From the NCBI RefSeq assembly GCF_032911225.1, contig NZ_CP136600.1, positions 3,472,001 to 3,536,000 on the forward strand: a stretch of DNA of 64,000 nt. The letters run 5' to 3'. Positions 45,110-53,382 of this stretch are shown here, piece by piece. The notes beneath the pieces were generated by a model that was given only the letters and a program-made list of their open reading frames with translations, did not search any database and had not been told where the DNA came from. Position numbers and translations under genes: made by a program. The DNA comes from Thalassotalea fonticola (GTDB taxonomy: Bacteria > Pseudomonadota > Gammaproteobacteria > Enterobacterales > Alteromonadaceae). Numbering within the stretch: the first letter of the stretch is position 1; every line of letters starts with the position of its first letter.

Positions 45110-46888
45110 TTATATAATAGTTTGCCAGTTATTTACTAGTTCATCGTCAGCTACATCTAATTGCACAGCAAGTTTCGGGGCACACACAATTTTTAATTGC
45201 AAATTCAATAGCTTGTCATCTCTGAAAATATGGCAATCTATCAATTTGTTTTCGGGAATATGGTTAAGTAGCGATTGAAGAGATTTCTCATTAGCCTTTA
45301 AATTATCAACGGCAATAATAATATCATCCACACTTAAGCCTGCATGCTCGGCTGGGGAATTATTTTCTACAATCGTTACTTTTAAACCTGCAGGAGTCTG
45401 TTGATAAAATGCGCCTAAATAGGGTTTGTATTCAGAGTTTTTATCGCTCTCAAAACTATTTAATTTTTTATAAGGCGTATGTTCAAAAGCAATGCCTACT
45501 TTAGCTAAAAGTTGTTTAACGGGCACTCGGTTGGCGGTGTGGAGCAATTGGATAAATTGAGTACTTATATCACAGCTACACAATTGATTGGCAATATCAA
45601 TAAAGTGTTGTTCATTGGTGCCTACGCCTGTCTTACCATGATTTAACCACAATGTTCTCATCATGTTATCTAAACTAAATTTTCCATTGCTGTATTGTCT
45701 TATAGTTAAGTCTAACCATAAGGCAATTAAAGACCCTTTCGTATAATAACTGACAATATTATTAACCGCATCTGGACCCTGTTTATAAAATTTAGTCCAG
45801 GTATCAAAACTTGATTCGCTGACTGATTGCTTAAGCTCTCCCGCGCCACGATAAACACGGGTCATGGTTTTCGACAATATCGTTAAGTATTCTTTAAACT
45901 CAATTATGCCAGCTCTGAACAATGAAAAATCATCATAGTAAGAAGTAAATCCTTCATAAGCCCACAATTGCTCAGTATGTACTTCTTTACTTAAATCGTA
46001 TGGTACAAACTCTTCTGGTTTTATCCGGCAAACATTCCAGGCATGAAAGTATTCATGTGAGCAAAGTGACAAAAATGTTTTGTAATTGTCAGTTAGTTCT
46101 TTCGGTTTGTTTGGGTTAGGCAAGTCGAATCTACTGGCAACTAATACCGTTGAGTTCTTATGTTCTAAACCGCCAAACCCTTCTGCGAGCAGGTTAGTAA
46201 TAAACCAATACTCTGTAAAAGGCGCTTCACCAAATAAATCGATATGATGCTGGCATAGCTTGGATAGATCATTTTTCAATCTTTCACGGTCACCAAAATG
46301 TCGGCCGGCAAAAACTAGATAGTGCGGTACATTTGCAACACTAAATTCAATAACGTCAAAGTCACCAAGCTCTACAGGGCAATCGATTAAGTGCTGATAA
46401 TTGTCGGCAATATAGTCACCAAATTGATAAATATCGGTGCCATTCTCTCTAGGTAAGCCTGTAGCAACTTTCCAATTGCTTAACCCTTCGGGTTTAATTA
46501 TTTGCAAACTACAAGAGTGCTCAGCTAATTCTTTTACTTCTAAAAACGTTGAACTACCATTGAAAAATCCACGTTGGTTATCTAAAAAAGCGGTGCGTAC
46601 CGATAAATCAAAGGCATAAATGTCATATTCAACACTAACTGCTTCGCCGTTTGTTGTTAACAGCCAAGTTTGTTTATCTGTTTTGCGAAACTCTATTTGT
46701 TGTTGATGAGCTGATGCGTTAAACGTAATGATATTTTTGGCAAAGTCACGGATCATATAAGAGCCCGGTAACCATGAAGGCAAGCTTAGAGTAAGCTCAG
46801 AATGCTGATGAGCAGGTATATCTATAGTTACCGTAAATTGATGAGCATTAGGGTTACTGGCACTAATGCTATAAGCTATTGTCGTCAT
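45110..46888 (-). CDS. M61 family peptidase (glycyl aminopeptidase type) with PDZ domain
   Basis: The 592-residue protein has an N-terminal beta-rich domain (ISASNPNAHQFTVTIDIPAHQ), a gluzincin catalytic domain and a C-terminal PDZ domain. The zinc motif is HEYFH in CSHEYFHAWNVCRIKPEEF; the third-ligand Glu is in AYEGFTSYYDDF. The PDZ core is LKVTIVENNSPAEHAGLSVDD. The family is named for glycyl aminopeptidase of Sphingomonas. No signal peptide is visible, so it may act in the cytoplasm. It is a single gene with an unusual palindrome after its stop. Confidence 0.93.
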   Translation of the reverse strand: MTTIAYSISASNPNAHQFTVTIDIPAHQHSELTLSLPSWLPGSYMIRDFAKNIITFNASAHQQQIEFRKTDKQTWLLTTNGEAVSVEYDIYAFDLSVRTAFLDNQRGFFNGSSTFLEVKELAEHSCSLQIIKPEGLSNWKVATGLPRENGTDIYQFGDYIADNYQHLIDCPVELGDFDVIEFSVANVPHYLVFAGRHFGDRERLKNDLSKLCQHHIDLFGEAPFTEYWFITNLLAEGFGGLEHKNSTVLVASRFDLPNPNKPKELTDNYKTFLSLCSHEYFHAWNVCRIKPEEFVPYDLSKEVHTEQLWAYEGFTSYYDDFSLFRAGIIEFKEYLTILSKTMTRVYRGAGELKQSVSESSFDTWTKFYKQGPDAVNNIVSYYTKGSLIALWLDLTIRQYSNGKFSLDNMMRTLWLNHGKTGVGTNEQHFIDIANQLCSCDISTQFIQLLHTANRVPVKQLLAKVGIAFEHTPYKKLNSFESDKNSEYKPYLGAFYQQTPAGLKVTIVENNSPAEHAGLSVDDIIIAVDNLKANEKSLQSLLNHIPENKLIDCHIFRDDKLLNLQLKIVCAPKLAVQLDVADDELVNNWQTII

Positions 46889-46924
46889 ATTAGGAGATTA
46901 CTCTTAATGGTAAATGCAAAAACG

Positions 46925-47341
46925 TTATTTAGGCCCTTGTTCAAACTTTGGTAGTTTTTCAAAGCTGGTATGCCAATTAGGTGTTTCAGAGCAAAAAATA
47001 TTTTGTGTGGGTTTTAATTCAATTTCATCATCTAAGGTGCCAACAGGTAATACAAAAAGTTGTTCGGTTTGAGTTAACCATGGCATCGTTGAACCGCAAT
47101 TTGTACAAAAGCTGGTGGCAAAGTACTTGGCTTTAGGCTCGGTATAACGCCCTAAAAAAGCTTCACCACTGAGCCATTTAAATTGCTCTAAAGGTACGAA
47201 AATATTGGGAGCAAAAGCACTACCGGTTATTTTACGACAGCGTGAACAATGACAGTACTGAAATATTTTTAAAGGTTCGCTTACTTGATAGCGAACTTGT
47301 CCGCATAAACAACTGCCTTTGTAGGTTTTGGCTTCGCTCAT
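46925..47341 (-). CDS. GFA (CENP-V/Mss4-fold) family protein
   Basis: The 138-residue zinc protein shows the family cysteines: GSCLCGQVRYQV near the N-terminus, YCHCSRCRKITGSAFA in the middle, and FCTNCGSTMPW in the C-terminal half. The family was named after glutathione-dependent formaldehyde-activating enzyme, but that activity has been questioned and most members are uncharacterised. It is two bases downstream of the VF530-family gene and so in an operon with it. Confidence 0.88.
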   Translation of the reverse strand: MSEAKTYKGSCLCGQVRYQVSEPLKIFQYCHCSRCRKITGSAFAPNIFVPLEQFKWLSGEAFLGRYTEPKAKYFATSFCTNCGSTMPWLTQTEQLFVLPVGTLDDEIELKPTQNIFCSETPNWHTSFEKLPKFEQGPK

Positions 47342-47343
47342 TT

Positions 47344-47568
47344 TTACCCCAGCTGATGTTTGTTTTTAATGTAAAGCTGCTCAACTTTTTCACGAGCCCA
47401 AGGAGTTTTACGTAAAAATTTCAAACTAGATTTGATGCTTGGGTCAGTGGTGAAGCATTTTATTTTGATTAACTTTCCAAGTTCAGCAAAACCAAAGTGC
47501 TGTTCAAGATCAGTAACGATTTTTTGCAAAGTAACGCCGTGCAAAGGATTGTAAGGTTGATTGTCCAT
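47344..47568 (-). CDS. VF530 family DNA-binding protein (DUF2132)
   Basis: The 74-residue protein has the compact helical signature of the VF530/DUF2132 family: [20 protein letters not shown], then [20 protein letters not shown] and [13 protein letters not shown]. The Vibrio member has been reported to bind DNA; its role is unknown. It is the first gene of a two-gene operon with the GFA-family protein. Confidence 0.9.
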   Translation of the reverse strand: MDNQPYNPLHGVTLQKIVTDLEQHFGFAELGKLIKIKCFTTDPSIKSSLKFLRKTPWAREKVEQLYIKNKHQLG

Positions 47569-47647
47569 AGTGCTTTATATTGAATAGACTCGATAACTAA
47601 ATAGTAGCATTAATCTGAGATCATTTGAGCTGGTTTTTTGATCAAAA

Positions 47648-47681
47648 TAAAAAAGCCCCTCTTAGAATTCTAAAAGGGGCT
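47648..47681 (-). terminator. Terminator of the peroxiredoxin-glutaredoxin gene
   Basis: AGCCCCT (47654-47660) and AGGGGCT (47675-47681) bound a 28-bp near-perfect palindrome centred on an EcoRI-like GAATTC; on the minus strand it is followed by a run of U. It lies 80 bp after the stop. Confidence 0.88.
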
Positions 47682-47761
47682 GAAAGTTGCAATAAGCAAG
47701 GAAGAGGCTCATTACTTTTCAAAGTGCGCGAGCACAATTCTATGGTTAAAAGCTATTTAAG

Positions 47762-48493
47762 TTACGCTTTTAAATAAGCAACTAGGTCTTCGCTGCTACC
47801 GATATGGTTATTGTCAATAAATACCTGCGGCACGGTGTCGCTGCCAGTGATTGCTTTTAATGACGTTAAACTTGCGTCTTTACCTAATTCTATTTCTTCA
47901 AAGCTGTAACCGTTGTCAGTTAAAAGCTGCTTGGCTTTTATACAAAATTGACAACCAGGCTTAGTGAAGATACTTACCGCTTGTGGTTTTTTCGCGGTTG
48001 GGTTGATGTAATCAAGCATGGTATCGGCATCAGAAACTTCAAACGGGTCGCCTGGAACATTAGGCTCAATAAACATTTTCTCTACCACTCCATCTTTAAC
48101 TAACATTGAGTATCTCCAGCTGCGCTTACCAAAACCTAAATCAGCTTTGTCTACTAGCATGCCCATACCGTCAGTAAATTCACCGTTACCATCTGGAATT
48201 AACGTTACGTTGTCACTTTCTTGGTCGCTTGCCCAAGCATTCATTACAAAGGTATCGTTAACTGATAAACATACAATGTCGTCAACGCCATTTTCTTTAA
48301 ACGTTGTTGCTAACTCGTTGTAACGAGGTAAGTGGGTTGATGAGCACGTTGGGGTGAAAGCACCAGGTAGTGAAAATACAACAACCGTTTTACCTTTAAA
48401 TAATTCATCTGTAGTTACGTTTTTCCATTCGTTATTAACACGAGTTGGAAATGTTACGTTTGGGATTGATTGACCAGTTTTGCTATCTAACAT
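47762..48493 (-). CDS. Hybrid peroxiredoxin-glutaredoxin
   Basis: The 243-residue protein joins a Prx5-type peroxiredoxin (about 1-165) to a glutaredoxin (about 170-243). The peroxidatic Cys is in [15 protein letters not shown], and the glutaredoxin active site is CQFC in [16 protein letters not shown], with [18 protein letters not shown] as the GSH-binding segment. Such fusions, known from Haemophilus and Vibrio, reduce peroxides with glutathione directly, so it would be recharged by the Gor encoded in this window. The 240 bp upstream contain a copy of the direct repeat that recurs before the MDR oxidoreductase at 57 kb. Confidence 0.95.
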   Translation of the reverse strand: MLDSKTGQSIPNVTFPTRVNNEWKNVTTDELFKGKTVVVFSLPGAFTPTCSSTHLPRYNELATTFKENGVDDIVCLSVNDTFVMNAWASDQESDNVTLIPDGNGEFTDGMGMLVDKADLGFGKRSWRYSMLVKDGVVEKMFIEPNVPGDPFEVSDADTMLDYINPTAKKPQAVSIFTKPGCQFCIKAKQLLTDNGYSFEEIELGKDASLTSLKAITGSDTVPQVFIDNNHIGSSEDLVAYLKA

Positions 48494-48550
48494 AGATGCT
48501 CCGATAAAGTTTAATAAATGTAAGGTCAGTAATTAATACTGCTTGTTAAT

Positions 48551-48708
48551 TCGATGGAGTAATTATGAAACAACTAGCTAATTAATTAAAATGATATAAA
48601 TTGATTGTTGTAATTGGAAAAAGTGATTAATACTTTGCAGCTATAGATAAAACATATAGTGAACAGTGTTAAACTTTACCTTTATATTAGTGCTGAATTT
48701 TAAATGCC
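48551..48708. repeat. Left copy of a diverged direct repeat flanking the ABC/CadC block
   Basis: The segment shares GATGGAGTA, ATTAAAATGATATAAA, GATTAAT and GAACAGTG-TAAACTTTACCT, in the same order and orientation, with 57127-57305 just upstream of the MDR oxidoreductase. It ends at TTTAAATGC, where the right copy has the oxidoreductase start codon. Confidence 0.7.
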
Positions 48709-48766
48709 GCATAAAAATAAGCGGCTTTAAATTGAAAATTTAACGAATATTGCAACTGATAGTAAA

Positions 48767-51181
48767 TTATTCACAAGACAGTGAGTCAACAGGCGGAGCT
48801 GTCGCAGCTCGATAAGCAATTACCATCACTGTGACGTAAGCGATAATTAAACTAAAAAAGCCACTTAAAATAAAGGCACTGTAAGGCATCTCTATCCGAT
48901 AAACAAAACCGTTTAACCAATATCGCATCAGAAAATAAGCGACAGGTAAGGCAACAATATTTGCCAATACGACTAAGTTAGAAAATTGATTTACTAGCAT
49001 AAAACACAATTGCGGTGTGTTTGCTCCTAGTATCTTACGCACTGCAATTTCTTTCACTCGCCTTTGGGTATTAAACGCAGCCAAACCGAACAATCCTATT
49101 GCAGTTACCATAATGGCTAATAAGGTAAATACATTAAGTAATTGAGTTTGTTGGTTTTCATTTCGATAAGAGGCTGAAAACAAATCGCTAAGCCAGTTAT
49201 ATTTAAACGCTAAACTGCCATCTAAATTTAACCACAACTGCTCAAGTTCTTTGACAGATTGCAAGTTTGAACCTGCTTTGAGTCTAATGGCTACCCAACG
49301 AAGCGGCCTATCTTGCGGTGCCGCGGATAATTCATAAGTCATTGGCGGCACAGTATTTTTCGCATTAACATAGTGGCTATCTTCAACAATGCCAATAATT
49401 TGATGATTATGTAAACCGTCATTGCCACCTCCTAAGGTGATCATTTGGCCAACAGCCTCTTCAGGGCTATAGCCTAATGTGGTTGCTAATGTTTGGTTGA
49501 TAATTATCTTTCCTTTTGAGCTTTGCCAGTCGTCTTTATTTTCTTTATAGGCATCATTCACATACGCTGTTGAAAAATCTCTGCCAGCAAGTATCTTAAT
49601 ACCAAACGTTTGAAAGAAATCATAACTAACAGGGTTGTTTCCAGACCAAATTTCAATACTGATATCATCCGCGCGCCTAACAGTATTTGATGTGCGTGTT
49701 GCTTTGGTCGGCACCGTATGAGACATGGTTGTAGAAATAACGTCGGGATGGCGCATAGCTTGGCTTTTAAATGCATCAAAGATATTTTCTCCGCGGCTAA
49801 CAATAATAACATTTTCACGATCAAACCCTTGTGGCATGTCTTTAATGAACTGCATTTGCCCATTTACAATTAAGCTAGATACAAGCAGGAATGCCGCGAT
49901 ACCAAATTGTAAGATAATCAGGCCTTGGCGAAGTAAGTTGCCAGATTTTGAACTACTCACTAGCCCTTTTAATACATGAGCAGGTGATAAGTGACTCAGG
50001 TAAAAAGCCGGATAACTGCCGGCTAAAATAGCAACTAATAGTGTTAAACCAACTAGCTGTAAGGCCAAGGGCAATGAAAGTACAAAACCAATATTGCTAC
50101 TCATTAATAAATTAAATCCCGGTATAAACAACTCTACCACCACTATTGAGCAGCTTGTTGCGGCACTGGTGAGTAATATTGCTTCTAATAAGTATTGCGT
50201 GATAAGTTGACTTTTGCTGGCGCCAAGAGCTTTTTTGACTCCTACATCTTTTCCCCTACGCATAGCTGCAGCAGTTGATAAATTGGTAAAATTAACGCAA
50301 GCCAATATTAAAATCATTAGTGAAATAATACTAAATACGTTAACCATCACTTCACTACCCGGAGCAACAAGACTGTATGTAGTATTGTTGTCTAAATATA
50401 TTTCAAGTAGGGGTTGGAAAGTCACACGTCTTTTTTTGTAAGACGATAACCCTTTTGCGCGTTCATCATAATACTCACCCGCGGTTAACGCTAAGTTTGA
50501 AATATTTTCAAAGTTAGTTATTTTGGCAAACGTCACCGTAGCAGCATAGTTCCAGCGTTCAGACCAGTCAGGTGCTGGTAATTGACGGTAAAAATTCTCC
50601 ATTGGGATCAATAGTGTGACTGGCATTGTATTTGGTATAAATGTCTTTTTAACAACGCCAGTGACTTGATGGTCTTTACCGTTGATGATTAAGTGACTGC
50701 CTATAACTCCGGTACTTCGACCAAAATATTTTATAGCAATGTCCTCATGAATAACTAAGCTGTCAGGTGCATTTAATGCTGTATGGATATCACCTTCTAA
50801 CAACTCAAAATCAAAAAATTCAAAATAGTTACTATCACCATATAAAGCACGCTCTGAAAATACGTTTTGTTGATGTTTCACTGAGATGGTAGATCTTGAT
50901 ACGCGGGTAGTATCAGCAACCTGATTAAAATTGCTTGCTAACGCTTTAGCAAAAGCTAAAGTTGTAGAAGCCTGCGGCCTTTTGTCATCACGGGTAAGGT
51001 TTACTCGGTAAATACTCTCTGCTTGACTAAATTGCGAGTTGTAACTTTTTTGATTGTCCACATACAGTTGCACTAAAATGAAACAGGCAATACCGATAAC
51101 TAAACCAGATAATTGAATAAAACTAGTAAGTTTATCTCGGCAGAAATTACGCCAAGCAATTATTAATAATAACTTAACCAC
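48767..51181 (-). CDS. ABC transporter permease, MacB/FtsX-fold with duplicated domains
   Basis: The permease of about 804 residues has an N-terminal TM segment, a large periplasmic MacB-like domain (about 45-280), three TM segments, a second periplasmic domain and three final TM segments. FtsX-fold signatures DVGKKALGASKSQLITQYLL and EIAVRKILGANTPQLCFM appear twice, as in duplicated permeases such as YbbP. The frame opens at an ATG at 51223, but GGAGGTGG lies six bases before a GTG at 51181, which overlaps the ATPase stop; that start is chosen. The complex probably exports a peptide, lipid or toxic compound with the adaptor upstream; the substrate is unknown. Confidence 0.9.
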   Translation of the reverse strand: MVKLLLIIAWRNFCRDKLTSFIQLSGLVIGIACFILVQLYVDNQKSYNSQFSQAESIYRVNLTRDDKRPQASTTLAFAKALASNFNQVADTTRVSRSTISVKHQQNVFSERALYGDSNYFEFFDFELLEGDIHTALNAPDSLVIHEDIAIKYFGRSTGVIGSHLIINGKDHQVTGVVKKTFIPNTMPVTLLIPMENFYRQLPAPDWSERWNYAATVTFAKITNFENISNLALTAGEYYDERAKGLSSYKKRRVTFQPLLEIYLDNNTTYSLVAPGSEVMVNVFSIISLMILILACVNFTNLSTAAAMRRGKDVGVKKALGASKSQLITQYLLEAILLTSAATSCSIVVVELFIPGFNLLMSSNIGFVLSLPLALQLVGLTLLVAILAGSYPAFYLSHLSPAHVLKGLVSSSKSGNLLRQGLIILQFGIAAFLLVSSLIVNGQMQFIKDMPQGFDRENVIIVSRGENIFDAFKSQAMRHPDVISTTMSHTVPTKATRTSNTVRRADDISIEIWSGNNPVSYDFFQTFGIKILAGRDFSTAYVNDAYKENKDDWQSSKGKIIINQTLATTLGYSPEEAVGQMITLGGGNDGLHNHQIIGIVEDSHYVNAKNTVPPMTYELSAAPQDRPLRWVAIRLKAGSNLQSVKELEQLWLNLDGSLAFKYNWLSDLFSASYRNENQQTQLLNVFTLLAIMVTAIGLFGLAAFNTQRRVKEIAVRKILGANTPQLCFMLVNQFSNLVVLANIVALPVAYFLMRYWLNGFVYRIEMPYSAFILSGFFSLIIAYVTVMVIAYRAATAPPVDSLSCE

Positions 51182-51884
51182 AAGCCACCTCCGAGATATC
51201 AGTGAAACTTGCGATATGTTCATCTTTTACAATTTTACCATCGAGTAGTTCCAGTACACGAGTTCCATAATGTACATGTTCTGGTGCATGGGTCACCATG
51301 ACAATGGTCGAACCGGCCTTATTAAGTTGCTGTAATAGTTCCATTACTTGCACTGAATTTTTTGAATCAAGGTTACCGGTAGGCTCATCAGCCAATATTA
51401 ATGCCGGCTTTGTAACGATAGCTCGTGCTATGGCAACTCGTTGTTGCTGACCACCCGACAATTTAGCAGGTAAATGCTTTCGACGATGAGTAATATCAAC
51501 TCTTTGCAATACTTGATCGACTAACCGCTTACGTTCATCTTTAGCTACTTTATGGTAATACAGAGGCAGTTCAATATTCTGCTCTACGGTTAGCTCATCA
51601 ATTAAGTTAAAGCTTTGAAAAATAAAGCCAATATTGTTTTTACGCAATTGTGCTCGTTGTTTTTCACTGCTTGTTTCAACTTGATGTGTTTGAAACTTAA
51701 ATTCGCCTTGATCGATACTGTCTAGCATGCCTAATACGTTAAGTAATGTCGATTTTCCACAACCCGAAGGGCCTAAAACTGACAAGAACTCGCCTTTTTT
51801 TATAGTTAAACTCATTTTGTCGATGGCAACAGTTTCTACTTCATCGCCGATGAATGAACGGCTGATATTGTTAAATGTGATCAT
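51174..51884 (-). CDS. ABC transporter ATP-binding protein, MacB/LolD type
   Basis: The 236-residue ATPase has Walker A GPSGCGKST at residues 39-47, Q-loop FIFQSFNLIDELTVEQNI, signature [14 protein letters not shown], Walker [13 protein letters not shown], and switch His in VMVTHAPEH. It energises the adjacent FtsX-fold permease, with which it overlaps by about 8 bp. The adaptor gene lies 39 bp further along, so the order regulator-adaptor-ATPase-permease reads as one functional block. Confidence 0.94.
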   Translation of the reverse strand: MITFNNISRSFIGDEVETVAIDKMSLTIKKGEFLSVLGPSGCGKSTLLNVLGMLDSIDQGEFKFQTHQVETSSEKQRAQLRKNNIGFIFQSFNLIDELTVEQNIELPLYYHKVAKDERKRLVDQVLQRVDITHRRKHLPAKLSGGQQQRVAIARAIVTKPALILADEPTGNLDSKNSVQVMELLQQLNKAGSTIVMVTHAPEHVHYGTRVLELLDGKIVKDEHIASFTDISEVACG

Positions 51885-51923
51885 GAAATTTCCTTAATTT
51901 TAGATTGTTTTTATTGGATTTTA

Positions 51924-53192
51924 TTAGTTGCTTGAAAGCTGTAAGCTTTCCGCATCAATAAAGCTGGCATAAGACGAAGTAATTACTCGCTCGCCAGGTT
52001 GTAAGCCTGAAACTACTTCGATGACTTGCGGGTTTTTTCTTCCTAAACGTACATTACGTTTGCTCGCAGAATTATTTTGTTCATCAAGAACAAACAACCA
52101 GCTACCTGCGGTATTTTGTAAAAATCCGCCATTCGCTATTTGCAGTTTTGATTCGCTTGATGAAAGATTGAACTTAAGCTGTAAACTTTGACCAAGTCTT
52201 AACTGCTTAGTGAATGCCTGCTCAGGCAACAGAAAGTCGATTTTGAACGTACCGTTTTCAATACCAGGGTAAACTTTTGCCACTGAAAGCTCATAGTCTT
52301 GCTGGTTAATGTTGAACGTCGCATTTTGACCTTTAAATACTCGGCTAACGTAAAATTCATCAACCTGTGCACTTACTTTATATTGTTCAATTAAATCAAC
52401 TCGTCCAAGGCGCTGCCCATTGCTTTTAGATTCACCAACTTTGGCATCTAAAAACGTTAGTTGCCCTGAGCTTGGGGCACGAATTATCAATTTATCTAAA
52501 CTCGATCTTGATATGGCTAGATTGCTTTCTAGTGTTTTAATACTTTGCGCTAATTGCGCAAGTTGTTGTGTTTGCAGTAATGCTTCTTTTTCTTGACTTT
52601 CTTTGACTAATTCTCGGTACTTTAATTGAAATGCTAGTTCGTCTTGTACTTTTTCAAATGCTTGGATAGAAATTAATTTTTGCTGCGTTAATGTTTGTAT
52701 ACGGGCAAATTCCTTTTCCAATCTAAGTACTTCAAAATCGAGTTCAATAACATCACGCTTAAGTTTTAATTGGTTTTGTTCTAGGGCTAATCGTGTATTA
52801 CGCATGTTGTTTATTTGCTCTGAAACTTCAGCTTCTCGCGCCAAAACATTCAGTTGTAAGTTGGTATTGCTCAATTTAAGTATTGGCTGGCCTTTCTCAA
52901 CAAGTGCGCCTTCTTGAGTGAATATTTCTTCAACTCGGCCGCCGTCTATTGCATCGATAAATACCATATCTTCTGGTTCAACAGTGCCACGTAAAGGTAG
53001 ATATTCTGCAAATTGTGCTTGTGTAACTTTACTAATCACTAAATTTTTTATTGATACGTTATAGGTTTTTCCTGTATCGCTTGATGTATTGTTCGAGGCA
53101 TAAACAATGCCAGCGATTCCAAAGACAAATAAAATAGAAAATATTTTTTTATAATTTACTTTAATTGCTTTCTTGCTTAGTGGTTTGTCCAT
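51924..53192 (-). CDS. Periplasmic adaptor (HlyD/MacA-like) of the ABC exporter
   Basis: The 422-residue protein has an N-terminal TM anchor (KKIFSILFVFGIAGIVYA, about 14-31), a biotinyl-lipoyl half (LVEKGQPILKLSNTNLQLNV), a long coiled-coil hairpin (about 110-215), the second lipoyl half (RAPSSGQLTFLDAKVGES), and beta-barrel domains. It would link the MacB-like permease to an outer-membrane channel. The coiled coil is longer than in AcrA-type adaptors, as expected for MacA-type pumps. An inverted repeat lies about 100 bp upstream of its start. Confidence 0.92.
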   Translation of the reverse strand: MDKPLSKKAIKVNYKKIFSILFVFGIAGIVYASNNTSSDTGKTYNVSIKNLVISKVTQAQFAEYLPLRGTVEPEDMVFIDAIDGGRVEEIFTQEGALVEKGQPILKLSNTNLQLNVLAREAEVSEQINNMRNTRLALEQNQLKLKRDVIELDFEVLRLEKEFARIQTLTQQKLISIQAFEKVQDELAFQLKYRELVKESQEKEALLQTQQLAQLAQSIKTLESNLAISRSSLDKLIIRAPSSGQLTFLDAKVGESKSNGQRLGRVDLIEQYKVSAQVDEFYVSRVFKGQNATFNINQQDYELSVAKVYPGIENGTFKIDFLLPEQAFTKQLRLGQSLQLKFNLSSSESKLQIANGGFLQNTAGSWLFVLDEQNNSASKRNVRLGRKNPQVIEVVSGLQPGERVITSSYASFIDAESLQLSSN

Positions 53193-53292
53193 AAAGATGA
53201 TCCCTGTTTGAAAATGTTGAGCGTAGTGTCAGGGAAATTTGTTATGAAAGAAGGAACAAAGAAGGAATTAAGCGTGAACAACGATGAAATAA

Positions 53293-53316
53293 TTGTGACC
53301 ACTGCTCCGGTCACAA
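53293..53316. promoter_or_regulatory. Operator-like palindrome TTGTGACC-N8-GGTCACAA
   Basis: A perfect 8-bp inverted repeat with an 8-base centre lies about 100 bp upstream of the adaptor gene and 67 bp after the regulator stop. It could be the binding site of the CadC-like regulator or, less likely, its terminator (no strong U-tract). The spacing rules out a CRP site. Confidence 0.5.
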
Positions 53317-53382
53317 GTTTAGTGCAATAATATCAATGAGTTGAGGTTTATTTTAAGTGTTGTCAGATCTAAGTTTTAACAG

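Noticed and set aside
53243..53329. A 28-codon ORF on the plus strand (MKEGTKKELSVNN...)
   Set aside because: It has no ribosome-binding site, overlaps the operator-like palindrome, and lies antisense to the adaptor upstream region; chance is more likely.
53362..53377. A further copy of the GTCAGATCTAA motif after the CadC-like gene
   Set aside because: Only about 11 bases match, which is too short to separate from chance in this AT-rich window.
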